From Cochliopodium minus (taxonomy: Eukaryota > Discosea > Himatismenida > Cochliopodiidae): 42,113 bases of DNA. The DNA lies in contig JAMYWO010000256.1 of the NCBI GenBank assembly GCA_024220525.1, positions 1 through 42,113 of the forward strand, in the 5' to 3' direction. Shown piece by piece: positions 30,627 through 40,038 of this stretch (position 1 is the first letter of the stretch; each line of letters opens with the position of its first letter). Both the position numbers and the translations under genes were made by a program. The notes below the pieces were generated by a model, which ran no database searches, was not told where the DNA came from, and saw only the letters and a program-made list of their open reading frames with translations.

Positions 30627-31647
30627 TGATTCTTGAAAGAAAGGAAAAAAATTTGGTGCAAATTTTGTTTATTTATTGAATATAAATAAAAATTTTGTTT
30701 TTTTTTTTATTTCAAATTTGGAAAATTAAAATAAGCTGATAATCTATTATCTGCGAAACACCTCTATTCTTTTGGTTTCTCTTATATTATTTTGGAACTT
30801 TAATTATTAACTCATTTTTATTTTATATTTTTTGATTCAAGAAATCTTAATTTTTTTTTAAATTTATATCAACATATTTTGGAGAAATAATAGATTCATT
30901 TTCTTTTAATACGCTGAAACTTGATCTTTGGTTGAAATATAGAAGATTATTTAATATTTCTTTATTCAATTTGTGTGGAAGAAAAAGATATGTTCTCATT
31001 ATTTTTCAATCACACTTTATTTCTCACCATTTAACTCCATATCACTTTCCCAAACAAACCAATACTTTTAGAAACTTTAAATTCAATCTCTATACTTGAA
31101 TATAACCACAAAATTCTTAAATAAAAAAAAATATTAATCAAAACAAAAAAATAAAAAAAAACTTCAAACAGAAAGCTTTGAAATTAATAAAAAGAATATA
31201 AAAAAAAAATAAAAAAATTGATAGATTTTAAATTGATAGAAAGTTCAAGAATAAAACCTGACAGAAAAAAAAAGATAAAATATTTATTCTCAATAAAGAG
31301 ATTTCTCGAAATAAAAGGTAAAATATTCAAAAAATTATTTCTTTATACAATAAAAAATAGAAAGAGGAATAAAAAAATTAATATATTTTTGAAATCTTTC
31401 AATTCAAAAAATAAATAAAAAAAAATTATATTAATTTATTTGCAATACACAAATTTATTTTTTAAAATTTTTATTCTTGCTAAATGTCAGATATAAAAGA
31501 TATAGGATATTTGAATAAAGAAACGAAAAGAGAATTCATTCAATCCAAAAAAAAAAAATAAAAATAATTTCTCTCTTCATATACCCAATTAAAATAAATT
31601 AATAAATTCATCAACATAAAAATATCACTCAATAGAAATAGAAATAA
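30627..31647 (+). other. Long intergenic/5' leader with a short upstream ORF
   Basis: About 1 kb upstream of the CCCH gene without a convincing exon. ORF-like stretches near 31218-31418 are Lys/Asn/Ile-only products of A-rich DNA. A 25-codon ORF, ATG at 31484 to TAA at 31559-31561, lies 86 bases before the CCCH start codon and could be a translated upstream ORF. A long regulated leader would suit an RNA-binding regulator, but this is inference. Confidence 0.5.
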
Positions 31648-32814
31648 ATGAGCAGCCCAAAATTGATAATACATGATGACAATAAAAAGAAATCAGTACC
31701 AATAAATATAACCTCGAAATCAGTGCCAGTGGAATCTAAATTGGACAGCGAATTAGACTTGGGAAAATCACCACCAAAGGTACAGACCTCGCTCTACAAG
31801 ACAGAGAAGTGCAGGAGCTGGATAACGACAGGAATGTGCAAATATGGGAACAAATGCCAATTCGCACATGGCAGGGACGAATTGAGACCTGTGATGAGAC
31901 ATCCCAAGTACAAGACGCAGACATGCAAAACCTTTAGTAGAGATGGCTTCTGTCCATATGGATCACGATGCAGATTCATCCATCCTGGAGAGATTCAAAA
32001 GAATGTTGTGCCACAGGAATATTACATCGAAGATTCCGAGAACAATGAGATTGCTATGAGCCCTATGAGCCCTTCATTGTCCACCTCGATGTTTGCATTG
32101 CAGATAGAATCTCCTTCCAATGGCAATTCTTTATTTGGCGGAACTTCCAAGAGCAATTTGATGAACAATAATGGCACCAATAACTCTTCAACTTTGTTGT
32201 CTTCTTCTTTGCCCACCTTTACTGATAACTGGATGAATAACAACAATCCTCAGTTCAATTGGAATCAACAACAACAGCATCCCAATAAGCAGATGAACTC
32301 CCCATTCAATACCTCCAAGGAATTCAATGATTCCCAGCAGGATTCTTTCTATGATCCTTTCAATCTCCACGAGAATGGAAATAGCAATGGATCCAGCAAG
32401 CCTAAGAGGGATTCTTCTCTCTTCTCCAAGAATCATCTCTTCTCCCCTTCTTCCCCTTCTTCCATTGGAAATTCTCAATTTCAATTCAGCCCTTCTCCTT
32501 CTCATCATCAAGGAATCTTCAATCTCAGCAATCCTACTTTGACCAGTCCCTCCCAAAAGTCAATGTTTTCTTTTGATGATGAGCAAGATTTGAATCAAAC
32601 TCCTCTCAAAGTCCGAACCAAATCTACCAGTGATTTGTACAAACACAACAACAATATCACTTCTTCTCCAAAAGAACAATTCCCTTTGGGTTTCGTCAAA
32701 TCTCAACCTACCAAGATTCCTACTTCTGGTTCTCCAATCACCAACCATAACAACACTTCTCCAAGTTCTGATTCAAAGTCTCGACTTCCTATCTTTACTT
32801 CTCTTGCTAACTAA
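31648..32814 (+). CDS. Tandem CCCH zinc-finger RNA-binding protein (TTP/ZFP36-like)
   Basis: A single-exon gene of 388 residues. Two fingers of the CX8CX5CX3H type: Cys55, Cys64, Cys70, His74 and Cys93, Cys102, Cys108, His112. They are separated by 18 residues, as in tristetraprolin, and each has a lead-in (YKTEKC and YKTQTC). TTP-type fingers bind AU-rich elements (UAUUUAU) in 3' UTRs and recruit deadenylases. The rest is low-complexity Asn/Ser/Pro/Gln-rich sequence with many SP sites ([17 protein letters not shown]), suitable for phosphorylation control. It is one of few intronless genes here and has higher GC than its flanks. Confidence 0.92.
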   Translation: MSSPKLIIHDDNKKKSVPINITSKSVPVESKLDSELDLGKSPPKVQTSLYKTEKCRSWITTGMCKYGNKCQFAHGRDELRPVMRHPKYKTQTCKTFSRDGFCPYGSRCRFIHPGEIQKNVVPQEYYIEDSENNEIAMSPMSPSLSTSMFALQIESPSNGNSLFGGTSKSNLMNNNGTNNSSTLLSSSLPTFTDNWMNNNNPQFNWNQQQQHPNKQMNSPFNTSKEFNDSQQDSFYDPFNLHENGNSNGSSKPKRDSSLFSKNHLFSPSSPSSIGNSQFQFSPSPSHHQGIFNLSNPTLTSPSQKSMFSFDDEQDLNQTPLKVRTKSTSDLYKHNNNITSSPKEQFPLGFVKSQPTKIPTSGSPITNHNNTSPSSDSKSRLPIFTSLAN

Positions 32815-33198
32815 CTCACTCCTTTGTATAATTTATAATTTTGTTTGTAAATCTTTTGTGATTTACTTTGTAATCTTTTAATTTATTATCCTTTTTATAT
32901 AAAAAAAAATTTGTTTTGTTTTAAATTATTATAAATAAAAATATTATTTTGAGAATTTTATTTTCTTTTTATCTCGTTTTTTAAATAACTTGACAAACAT
33001 TCTTTTTTATAAACTTAAGATCGAGTAAATAGCAAGAATCTGATCAAAAGTAAAACAAGTATAAGTTATTGTAAAAGATCATTTCAATATTTTGTTGATT
33101 CAAAAATAAAATGTAGATTTGTTGAGGAAAGTTTTTTTTTTTTTGTTATTTTTAAATATTTATTGGGTATTTTTGCAATGTGTTGTTAAATATTCTGT
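32815..33198. other. Intergenic, convergent 3' flanks
   Basis: This lies between the 3' ends of the CCCH gene (+) and the carrier gene (-). AT-rich. No exon, RNA gene or repeat of note was seen. Confidence 0.55.
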
Positions 33199-34119
33199 TT
33201 ATTTAGCTTGTTGATCCTTTTTTGCTTGATCTTTTGCTTTCATAGCAGTTTGGAATTCATCATAAAAGACCATGCAGAGAGCAGCACCAGTAGCTCTGTA
33301 AGTGTTTGCAAGAGAACCTTTAAACAAAGAAGCAACACCTTGTTCCTTAACAACAGAAACAAAACAATGCCATGCACCACGGTATACAGGATAGATGCTT
33401 CCATCTCTCTTATTTTTGGTTCCTCCCAACATTTGGATTCTTCTGATGGTATCAATAGGATAGGTCAAGAATTGAGCCATAATGGTGTTGGTTTGGGAGA
33501 TAAACCATTTCATGAAAAAGCTGGAATCAGGTTTCAAGAAGATTGCCTTCAAAACATCATAACCTCCAAAGTAAACTGCACGGTATGGAATGATACCTAC
33601 AACAGAGATACCGAATCCCTTGTAGAGTGCTCTAATACCTCCATCTCTGTAGGTCTTGGTGTAGCAATCAATGAATCCAGCATAAGCTTTATCTGCACCT
33701 TTACCAGTATCTACAGACAAACGGGTTCTTACGAGATCGAGGGAATATACAAATGCCAAAGAAGTACCACCAGCTGCACCTCCAGCAACCAATCCTCTCC
33801 ACAATTGTTGATCATAACTGTAGTTTCTCTTTCCATTTGGGAAAAAGACAGCATTGACGGTATCATTGATAGCAAAGTTCAATGCTTGGGTTGGGAAATA
33901 TCTCAATACGTTGGTTGCATTTCCTTTCCAGTATGCAAAGAATCCTTCTTCTCTTGGGATTCTTACCAAACAATCTGCAATTCCTTTATACATTCCTCTT
34001 TGTGTTTGTAAACGCAATTTTGCAACTTCCAATGGGGAGTTGATGGTTTTTGCGATGGATGCAGATGCTCCTCCAACAATGAAATCAGTTCCGAACTTAA
34101 TAAGTTGATCCAATGACAT
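33199..34119 (-). CDS. Mitochondrial carrier, ADP/ATP-translocase-like, with altered signature
   Basis: Intronless, 306 residues, with three carrier repeats. The PX[DE]XX[KR] motifs are SPLEVAK (28-34), SLDLVR (126-131) and YPIDTIR (220-226). Repeat-end motifs are EGFFAYWKGNATNVLRYFP, GGIRALYKGFGISVVGIIPY and QGVASLFKGSLANTYRATGA. Overall it resembles ADP/ATP carriers (FPTQALNFAINDT, KGNATNVLRYFPTQ). The RRRMMM hexapeptide that marks true ADP/ATP carriers is RRIQML (226-231). Substrate specificity may therefore differ, as in some anaerobic or hydrogenosomal carriers. Like the CCCH gene it has relatively high GC and no introns, which suggests high expression. The C-terminal tail is Lys/Gln-rich. 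The carrier family is certain, the substrate is not. Confidence 0.9.
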   Translation of the reverse strand: MSLDQLIKFGTDFIVGGASASIAKTINSPLEVAKLRLQTQRGMYKGIADCLVRIPREEGFFAYWKGNATNVLRYFPTQALNFAINDTVNAVFFPNGKRNYSYDQQLWRGLVAGGAAGGTSLAFVYSLDLVRTRLSVDTGKGADKAYAGFIDCYTKTYRDGGIRALYKGFGISVVGIIPYRAVYFGGYDVLKAIFLKPDSSFFMKWFISQTNTIMAQFLTYPIDTIRRIQMLGGTKNKRDGSIYPVYRGAWHCFVSVVKEQGVASLFKGSLANTYRATGAALCMVFYDEFQTAMKAKDQAKKDQQAK

Positions 34120-34754
34120 GATTATTCTTTAATTTTTTTTTTCAAATATTAGTTTATAAAATAAATATTAAAGTGGTTGAGAGATCAAATTAAATTAAAA
34201 ATATATATATATATACAAAGAGGAAGAGTATATATAATATAAAAAAATTTATTTGAGAATATATTTGGAATAGTCACTATATCAATCAAAAATATTTTTC
34301 TTTTTTTCTTTTTTTACCCCTGATAAAAATAACTTTGATTTTTTTTTTTATATTTTATTATATTTTTAAAAATGATTTTTATAAATATATATATTTTTTT
34401 TCTTATTTTTATATATTTCAAAAAAATAAAGGGTGAAAGATGGAACATCTTGACAAGAATTCTCAATTATATGTGATAATGAAGATCACAATTTCATATT
34501 TGTAAATTTAATTAAGGAATAATCGAATTCATATAAATTCATAGTGTGATTTTTACATTTAATATTCCTTCCCCACAAATTTAAATAAATCAAAAATTAC
34601 TCAAATTGGTCATAAATAATGAAAATATTGATTCATCACCATTGAATATATAAACCCACATAATTTTATTTTTCAAAAGCAAAATTCACTTTAAAAATAA
34701 AAAAAAAATTTGGATTTACCTTTCGCACCTTTTTTTTAAAAACTCCGACATCAA
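34120..34754. other. Intergenic, divergent promoter region
   Basis: This lies between the carrier gene (-) and the second TOM1-like gene (+). It contains short (AT)n runs near 34200-34215 and 34384-34392 and poly-T tracts. No exon was found. Confidence 0.55.
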
Positions 34755-36128
34755 ATGATGTATTATAAATGGTCTCACAAGGTCTATGATTATTCCCATT
34801 TCGTTTTGGCTGGATTATATTTCCTTGTATTTGTCATAAATTCGATCATCTTTCTAAAATCAGCTCTAAATGATACACTAAAAGAAAACTGGAAAAAATT
34901 TTTGTAAATTTCTTCAAAATTTTATTCAAATTTTCTTTGTTATTAAAATCAAATAACGAAATAATTTCATTATAAGCCATATATTCTTGTTGTTTGGATG
35001 TTCATGTAAGAATTTTTTGGAAATATAACATAATATATCATCAACTTATTTGAATAGTAAGGTATTATCAGTTTTTATGATAGATAATTATTATGGAATA
35101 TAATCAATCATTACTTAGGACAGGGTTTTTCTTTTTACAACCTTTTGTGATGGAAGGATATATAGGTATAAATTTCCAAATTCAAATTAAAATTCAATTT
35201 CAAATGGATCTTTCATTGATAAAGTGATAGAAAATAGGTAATAAAAATTGAATTTACTATTTATTATTTATTTATAAATTTTTTATTTATAATCAAAATT
35301 TGATTTTTAGAATCAACATATTCCTCAACATTCTGCCTTCATTTTTTTTCTTTTCCGATTACTTGATCATTCTGTTTCTCTGGGCAGAAGTTTATTACCA
35401 TCCATTGGAAAACAATATGGGAAAGAATCTAAACATCAAACATTTCAGTAATCAGCTGTTCATTCTCCAAGTTTTAATGTAAAAATAATGATTTATTTTA
35501 AATTTTTTTTTGAAAAATTAATTAAATCCAAGGTATATTATTGGTGCAATACTTTTTATCATGGATTTTATTTTTGAACATCCTGTAGATTCTAACGTAG
35601 CGAATGACAATACCATTTAGTTAATTTTTTTTTTAATTTTCTTATTTTTTATTTTATAAATTATATTTTATTATAAAGCGAGTCTTTGATAAGGTAAAAC
35701 GAAATAAAGAAATTTAAAATAAAGAAATTTAAATTAAGATAATTTCTGATAGTGGATACACAGCAACCTTATACATCGTTTGCTCTATCGCCTTTTTGTT
35801 CTATGGGCTCAAATCTATGACCTTCCTCACCAACGAAATGGAAAACGCAAAGCAAAGAGAAAAAGAGTTAGTGAAAAATGTTATTACCAAGGTTTTTGCT
35901 TTCACTTTGTTGCTTTGTAGTTGTTTCATCGTGAAATCCATTTTGATTTATGCTAGTATGATTTTGCCAGTTTCTTCTGTTAGTTATTTTGATATAACTT
36001 ATTTCACTTCTTTGGAGATCTTGCCTCTTCTTTTGATGATCTTCATTTTGCATTGGAAACCTTCTACTAAGAAACATAATACTCACAAAGCAAACGAAAC
36101 TTCTGTTTTGTTGCACATCAATGACTAA
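34755..36128 (+). CDS. TOM1/THH1/TOM3-like seven-helix membrane protein (copy 2)
   Basis: Eight exons: 34755-34903, 34977-35005, 35058-35061, 35119-35165, 35225-35237, 35311-35478, 35533-35619 and 35753-36128 (TAA). They total 873 bases, 290 codons, the same as copy 1 at 5284-6986. Shared blocks include YDYSHFVLAGLYFLVFVINS, the LKENWKKF loop, FFHIFLLFGCSLRTGFFFLQ, PFVMEGYI, SDYLIILFLWAEVYYHP and YFTSLEILPLLLMIFILHW. Copy 2 lacks introns that copy 1 has at 5385-5471, 5722-5780, 5792-5850, 6599-6655 and 6782-6864. It has its own splits, at 34904-34976 and around a 13-base exon (35225-35237). The role in protists is unknown; in plants the family sits in endomembranes. Confidence 0.85.
35058..35061 (+). 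other. Four-base microexon TAAG in TOM1-like copy 2
   Basis: The sequence reads GAATAG|TAAG|GTATTA. It supplies Leu plus the first two bases of the conserved Arg (GCSLRTGFF). Skipping it would create TGA at once (T|GA). It is at the same place as TGAG in copy 1, so the microexon is older than the duplication. Confidence 0.8.
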
Positions 36129-36460
36129 AATTACTTTTTTCAGAGTTTTTTTTGTACAATTATTGTTTAATAAAATGGTTTTTAATAAATAATTGAAAAG
36201 AAAACAACTTTCTCAATTTTCTTCAAGAATTTCTTTGTATTTAAATTCAGAGGGAATTGTTTTGGAAAATGTAATTTCTCATTCTCATCTTTGAGGCATC
36301 AAAGTTTTTTAAAATTAATTTTTTTCTTTTCTAAGAAAACAACTAGGCAATCTGAACATTAAATCCTTTAAGTTTTTCAAATTGGATTATTTAATATTCC
36401 TAGATTGATGATTTTCTGTTCAAAAGTGATTGTTTTGAAGATAAATAAAAAAAAAAAAAA
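36129..36460 (+). other. Intergenic
   Basis: 3' flank of TOM1-like copy 2 and promoter of the B-box gene, ending in a poly-A run just before the ATG. Nothing else was seen. Confidence 0.55.
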
Positions 36461-36911
36461 ATGGAGAGTACCACAAAGGAACAGGGTTTTAATTTGAATG
36501 ATACATTGAATAGAGTTTTTGAGATTGAATCTGTCGATCATATTGAAGATGAAGAGATTGGAAATAATAACAATAACACTGTTCAAGATATCGATCCTAG
36601 ATTATGTGTTGAATGTGAAGAATTGAATGCTGTGCTATATTGTAAACAATGTCAAGGTAAAAACTTAATCTTTTCTCAAAATTATGAAGAGGATAATTTT
36701 ATTTCCCTTTGTTAAATCAACAATAGATAAATTTTGTCAGATTTGTTTTCAAACACAACATAGAAGAGGTAAAAGAGAAAAGCATGAAACAAGCAAATAT
36801 CCCTTGGTAAAAAAAATTTTTTTTCAATACTCAATATACTTTGAAATGATGTACCAAAAAAAAGAATATAAACTCATCAATAATGAAGAAATTTAACAGA
36901 CAACATTCTGA
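36461..36911 (+). CDS. Small B-box zinc-finger protein
   Basis: Exons 36461-36656 and 36727-36806, then a short last exon from 36900 to TGA at 36909-36911 (the last exon is uncertain). An acidic, Asn-rich N-terminus of about 45 residues is followed by a B-box-like finger: LCVECEELNAVLYCKQCQ, DKFCQICFQTQHRRGKREKH. Cys and His are spaced as in ZBTB/TRIM-type and FYVE-associated B-boxes (CxxC, CxxC, CxxC, HxxGxRxxH). B-boxes bind proteins, often in ubiquitin ligases or transcription complexes. No RING or coiled coil is visible, so it is a single-domain adaptor of about 95 residues. An alternative final frame (NILREFITEYLLFF) would need another base from splicing. Confidence 0.72.
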
Positions 36912-37252
36912 GGGAATTTATAACAGAATATCTATTATTTTTTACTTCAAAATTTGATACTAGAATGATTAAAACTATTATGAGTTTATATAATAATATT
37001 GATCAAAAGAGATAATAGATCTAATCAACCATTTAAATTCCAAAGATAAAATAAATTATTGATCTATATATTGATTCATTAGTAAATCTATGTTATCTGT
37101 AAAGATGAATAAATTTATGAGATCTATTTATTGCTATATATATATATATTTTGTTCCGTCTACTCAAACCTTTTTTTTTTCAAAAAAACTATTCAAAAAA
37201 AAAAAAAAAGGAACAAGAACAAATACAACAAGAAACAGACAAAAACCTCGAA
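36912..37252 (+). other. Intergenic
   Basis: Between the B-box gene and the DUF2009 gene. It has an (AT)n run near 37135-37150 and a poly-A run near 37195-37209. In-frame Met codons occur upstream (for example 37151), but the stretch between is low-complexity, so I start the DUF2009 gene at 37253. Confidence 0.5.
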
Positions 37253-39046
37253 ATGGACACATCCCCAGAAGAAGGAGAACAAGACACCAACCAACAAGAA
37301 GAAGTGGATACCTCCAAAAGCTTTGTGGAGAGAGCGAAGTACATCCCTGTGAGACTTTCCCTCAAAGAAAGAAAGTTTCTCAGATTGCTTAGAGCTGCCA
37401 TCAAAGTCAACGATTATACCGACAAAGTAGATCAGTCCACTTTGACAAAGTCCAAGCGTACTTATGCTCAGATCTTGGAGATCTGCTCTGTTTTGTCTGG
37501 CATTGCCATTTGTGTTGATTACAAGATGGGTCAAGAGCTCGTTATCAACAGAAATTTGAAAGAGAACTCTACTTTCTACCAAAATGTGTTTGGTAGAATT
37601 TTTTTTTTAAAATTCATTTTTTATTGTTTTATTTTTAATTTTATTATTTATTGTTTCATTGGTGTTTTTTGTTAATTTTTATTTTTTTAATATTTTTTCT
37701 TATAATTTTATATTTTGATTTTTATTTTTATTATTTTTCATTTTTATTTTTTAGAGCTTGGAAGAAGACACAAAGTTTTAAATCCAGAAAAGATGAGATC
37801 TCAATATGGAAAAATCCTTTATTACTTGCAAGACAGCATGTCTCCGCAAATTAAAAATCTTTTGGAGTTTGCTTGTAAAGGGTATAATCATAAAATTCAA
37901 ATTCAAAAAAACTATAAAATTTAAAAATTAAAATGAACAATAAAATAGTGAAATGGTCACCGTTTACAGATTTTTGCAAGAGAGAGGAGCTGAGAAGATG
38001 TTGGAGGACGAATTGGTTGAGGTTGCAACTAGGGCTATTTCCGAATGGGATGGACCAGGATCCCAAAAAAAGTAAAAAAAAATCAAAAAATTTTAACACA
38101 ATTTTTTTTTAATTTTTTTAATTTTTTATTTTTTATTTTCTATTTTTTTATTTATTTTTATTTTTCATTTTTCATTTTTCATTTTTTATTTTATTTTTCA
38201 TTTTTTATTTTCTATTTTTTTATTTATTTTTTTATTTATTTTTATTTTGTTTTTATTTTTATTTTTATTTTTATGTTTTATGTTTTATGTTTTGTTTTTT
38301 ATTTCAAATTTTTTATTTTTTAATTTTATTTTATTTTTCAATAGGGATAGATACCAAATCAGACAGGAGGTCAAAGACAAGGAGTACGCAGTGAAGAAGC
38401 TTGCCAAACGCTATTCTAATTCCAAAATCGATGAAGAGGAGATCAAGTGGTGTCTCTATTCCATAGGTGACAACAACAGCTTTCTTTTATTCAACACAAA
38501 GCCTGTAAAAAAAAAAAAATTCATTCAAAATTTTAATTTGATTAAACAAAATTTTTTTCCATTTGGCTTGGTTAGATTGGTAAAATTTTTATTTTTTATT
38601 TGCTCATTTTTTAAATCTTTTTTTTTGTTTTTACTCTTTTTAGAATTTTTATTTTTTTAAATCTTGACTGATTTTTTCTTTATTTTTTCAATTTTTTTTG
38701 TTTTTTTACTCTTTTAATTTTTTTTTATTTTTTTTTTTTAATACTAAGACTTTTTTTTTTTAATGATATTTTAATTCTTTATTCTTTTATTTTTTTCATT
38801 TAGAATACATGATCTTCTTTCTCAAAAAGTTTTTTTCACCAAACAATGTCGAGGAAGGGTATTCATTGGAGATCTACGGAGGAGAGGGAGGGTCAAGACT
38901 CACCCATTCACACGACAGACAGTTCAACTACGCTTTGCAATCCTTGACTTTGTGGAGGGACATCTCCAACGACATGTTCAAGTTGTGGTGTTTGGCTGAT
39001 GACGACATGCTCTCTTCTCAAAACAAATACAACTTGAATGATACTG
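37253..39046 (+). CDS. N-terminal half of a DUF2009/UPF0652 protein
   Basis: Exons 37253-37592, 37755-37881, 37970-38071, 38345-38504, 38576-38579 (four bases) and 38804-39046. After an acidic tail (MDTSPEEGEQDTNQQEEVD) it follows the DUF2009 family: FVERAKYIPVRLSLKERKFL, ELGRRHKVLNPEKMRSQYGK, RFLQERGAEKML (here GFLQERG after splicing), LCLYSIGDNNSFL-type WCLYSIGDNNSFLLFN, EGYSLEIYGGEGGSRLTH and LTLWRDISNDMFKLWCLAD, ending NLNDTG in phase 1. There is no stop. The next exon seen here (39250) does not fit the family, whereas the exon at 3208 fits in phase and sequence. Both halves flank AAATAAAT-type repeats. The joined gene would give 479 residues, a normal length. Family function unknown to me. 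Confidence 0.9.
38576..38579 (+). other. Four-base microexon ATTG in the DUF2009 gene
   Basis: The sequence reads GGTTAG|ATTG|GTAAAA. The upstream exon ends in phase 0 (FNTKP) and the downstream exon (38804) must receive one base, or it reads AAT ACA TGA. Inclusion gives KPIEYMIFFLKKFF, matching the family stretch before the KKYFHP block. Confidence 0.7.
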
Positions 39047-39249
39047 GTAAATGAATTGATAATAATTAATATAATTGAAAATTTTTTTTTGAAATATTAA
39101 TAAATAAAATAAATAAAATGATTAAAAAATAAATAAAATAAATAAAATAAATAAAAAAATTAAAAAATTAAAAAAATTCAAAAAATTTAAAATATTTAAA
39201 ATTAAAAATTTTAACATTTAATTTCCATTTTTTTTTTTATAAAAAATAG
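39047..39249. repeat. Intron with AAATAAAT-type repeat; probable misjoin
   Basis: It begins as the intron after NDTG (GTAAATG), then has AAATAAAT units at about 39098-39158 that match those at 2903-2970. It ends at an acceptor (AAAATAG, 39249) of an exon that does not belong to DUF2009. The true 3' exons of that gene lie at 3208-3952. Confidence 0.65.
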
Positions 39250-39457
39250 TTTTCGGAGTTTCCATTTCCATTCTGGTGAAGACATTCGACTTGGGCCTGA
39301 TTGTGNAAATGAAAATTAGAATTTATGAACATGACCACCTCGAATACACGAGAAAATCCCTGAAACAAGTAACCCATTCACAAATCTCTAAGTATTGTTT
39401 TTTCACCATCTTCAAAAACAATGTTGTTCACTTCAGAGATAACACAATGTGCAATTA

Positions 39458-39464
<7 letters not shown>
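39250..39464 (+). CDS. Exon fragment of unknown origin, interrupted by N (39306)
   Basis: The open frame reads VFGVSISILVKTFDLGLIV, an unknown residue at the N, then MKIRIYEHDHLEYTRKSLKQ and onward to TAA at 39462-39464. A donor-like GTAACC follows KSLKQ. The coding look is reasonable up to there. It does not match DUF2009 and has no start. It may be a 3' or internal exon of another gene whose rest is elsewhere. The N may stand for one or more missing bases, so the frame across it is unproven. Confidence 0.4.
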
Positions 39465-39489
<25 letters not shown>

Positions 39490-40038
39490 TTTATCAATTT
39501 TCCAAACACTTATGCAGTGGTTTATTCCTTTACATATCTACACAGGATGCTAAAGTATAAAGATAAAAAAGAAAAAGGAAGGTGACATTGAAATCCCTTG
39601 GAAGGGAGGCCAACATAATCCATCGGAGTTTATAATTATGGAAGATTTAAATTGATATATTTCTACTATAATCAAATTTTTATTTAAATTTTGAACTTAT
39701 AATTAAAACACTGTCTATATCTCGCATATTTATATGGGGAATATTCATTCAAACACAATTTTGTCTCTATCTATTTTTTAATTTTAATTTTTTTCAGTGA
39801 ATGAAAAATATTTTTGTCTCTAAATTTGATTGAATGATTTTTGATGGATACAAAAAATTGGAGGATTAATCTCCGAAGGGTTATATCAATTGAAATCAAT
39901 AATAAGAAAAGATTATTTATAATGTAAGGTGAAATGATGAATAATTAGGATTCAAGAATTCATGAATTGTTCATTTCAAACCGACTTTATATGTTTATAG
40001 AATCTTAAGAAAAAAAAAAAATTGATCAAAAAGCTGCA
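39465..40038 (+). other. Intergenic with a poly-A tract
   Basis: It starts with about 27 consecutive A (to about 39489), then has ordinary non-coding sequence up to the glycosyltransferase gene. The A tract could be slippage or an old retroposed tail. No target-site duplication was found by eye. Confidence 0.5.

Noticed and set aside
31218-31418. Lys/Asn/Ile-rich 66-codon ORF
   Set aside because: Composition equals that of A-rich leader DNA, and no motif or splice context supports coding.
33208-34011. A 267-codon plus-strand ORF opposite the carrier gene
   Set aside because: It is the antisense of a highly conserved mitochondrial carrier with normal motifs; the ORF has no recognisable domain.
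39463-39489. Poly-A tract as proof of a retroposon
   Set aside because: No target-site duplication or element body was found, and A runs are common here.
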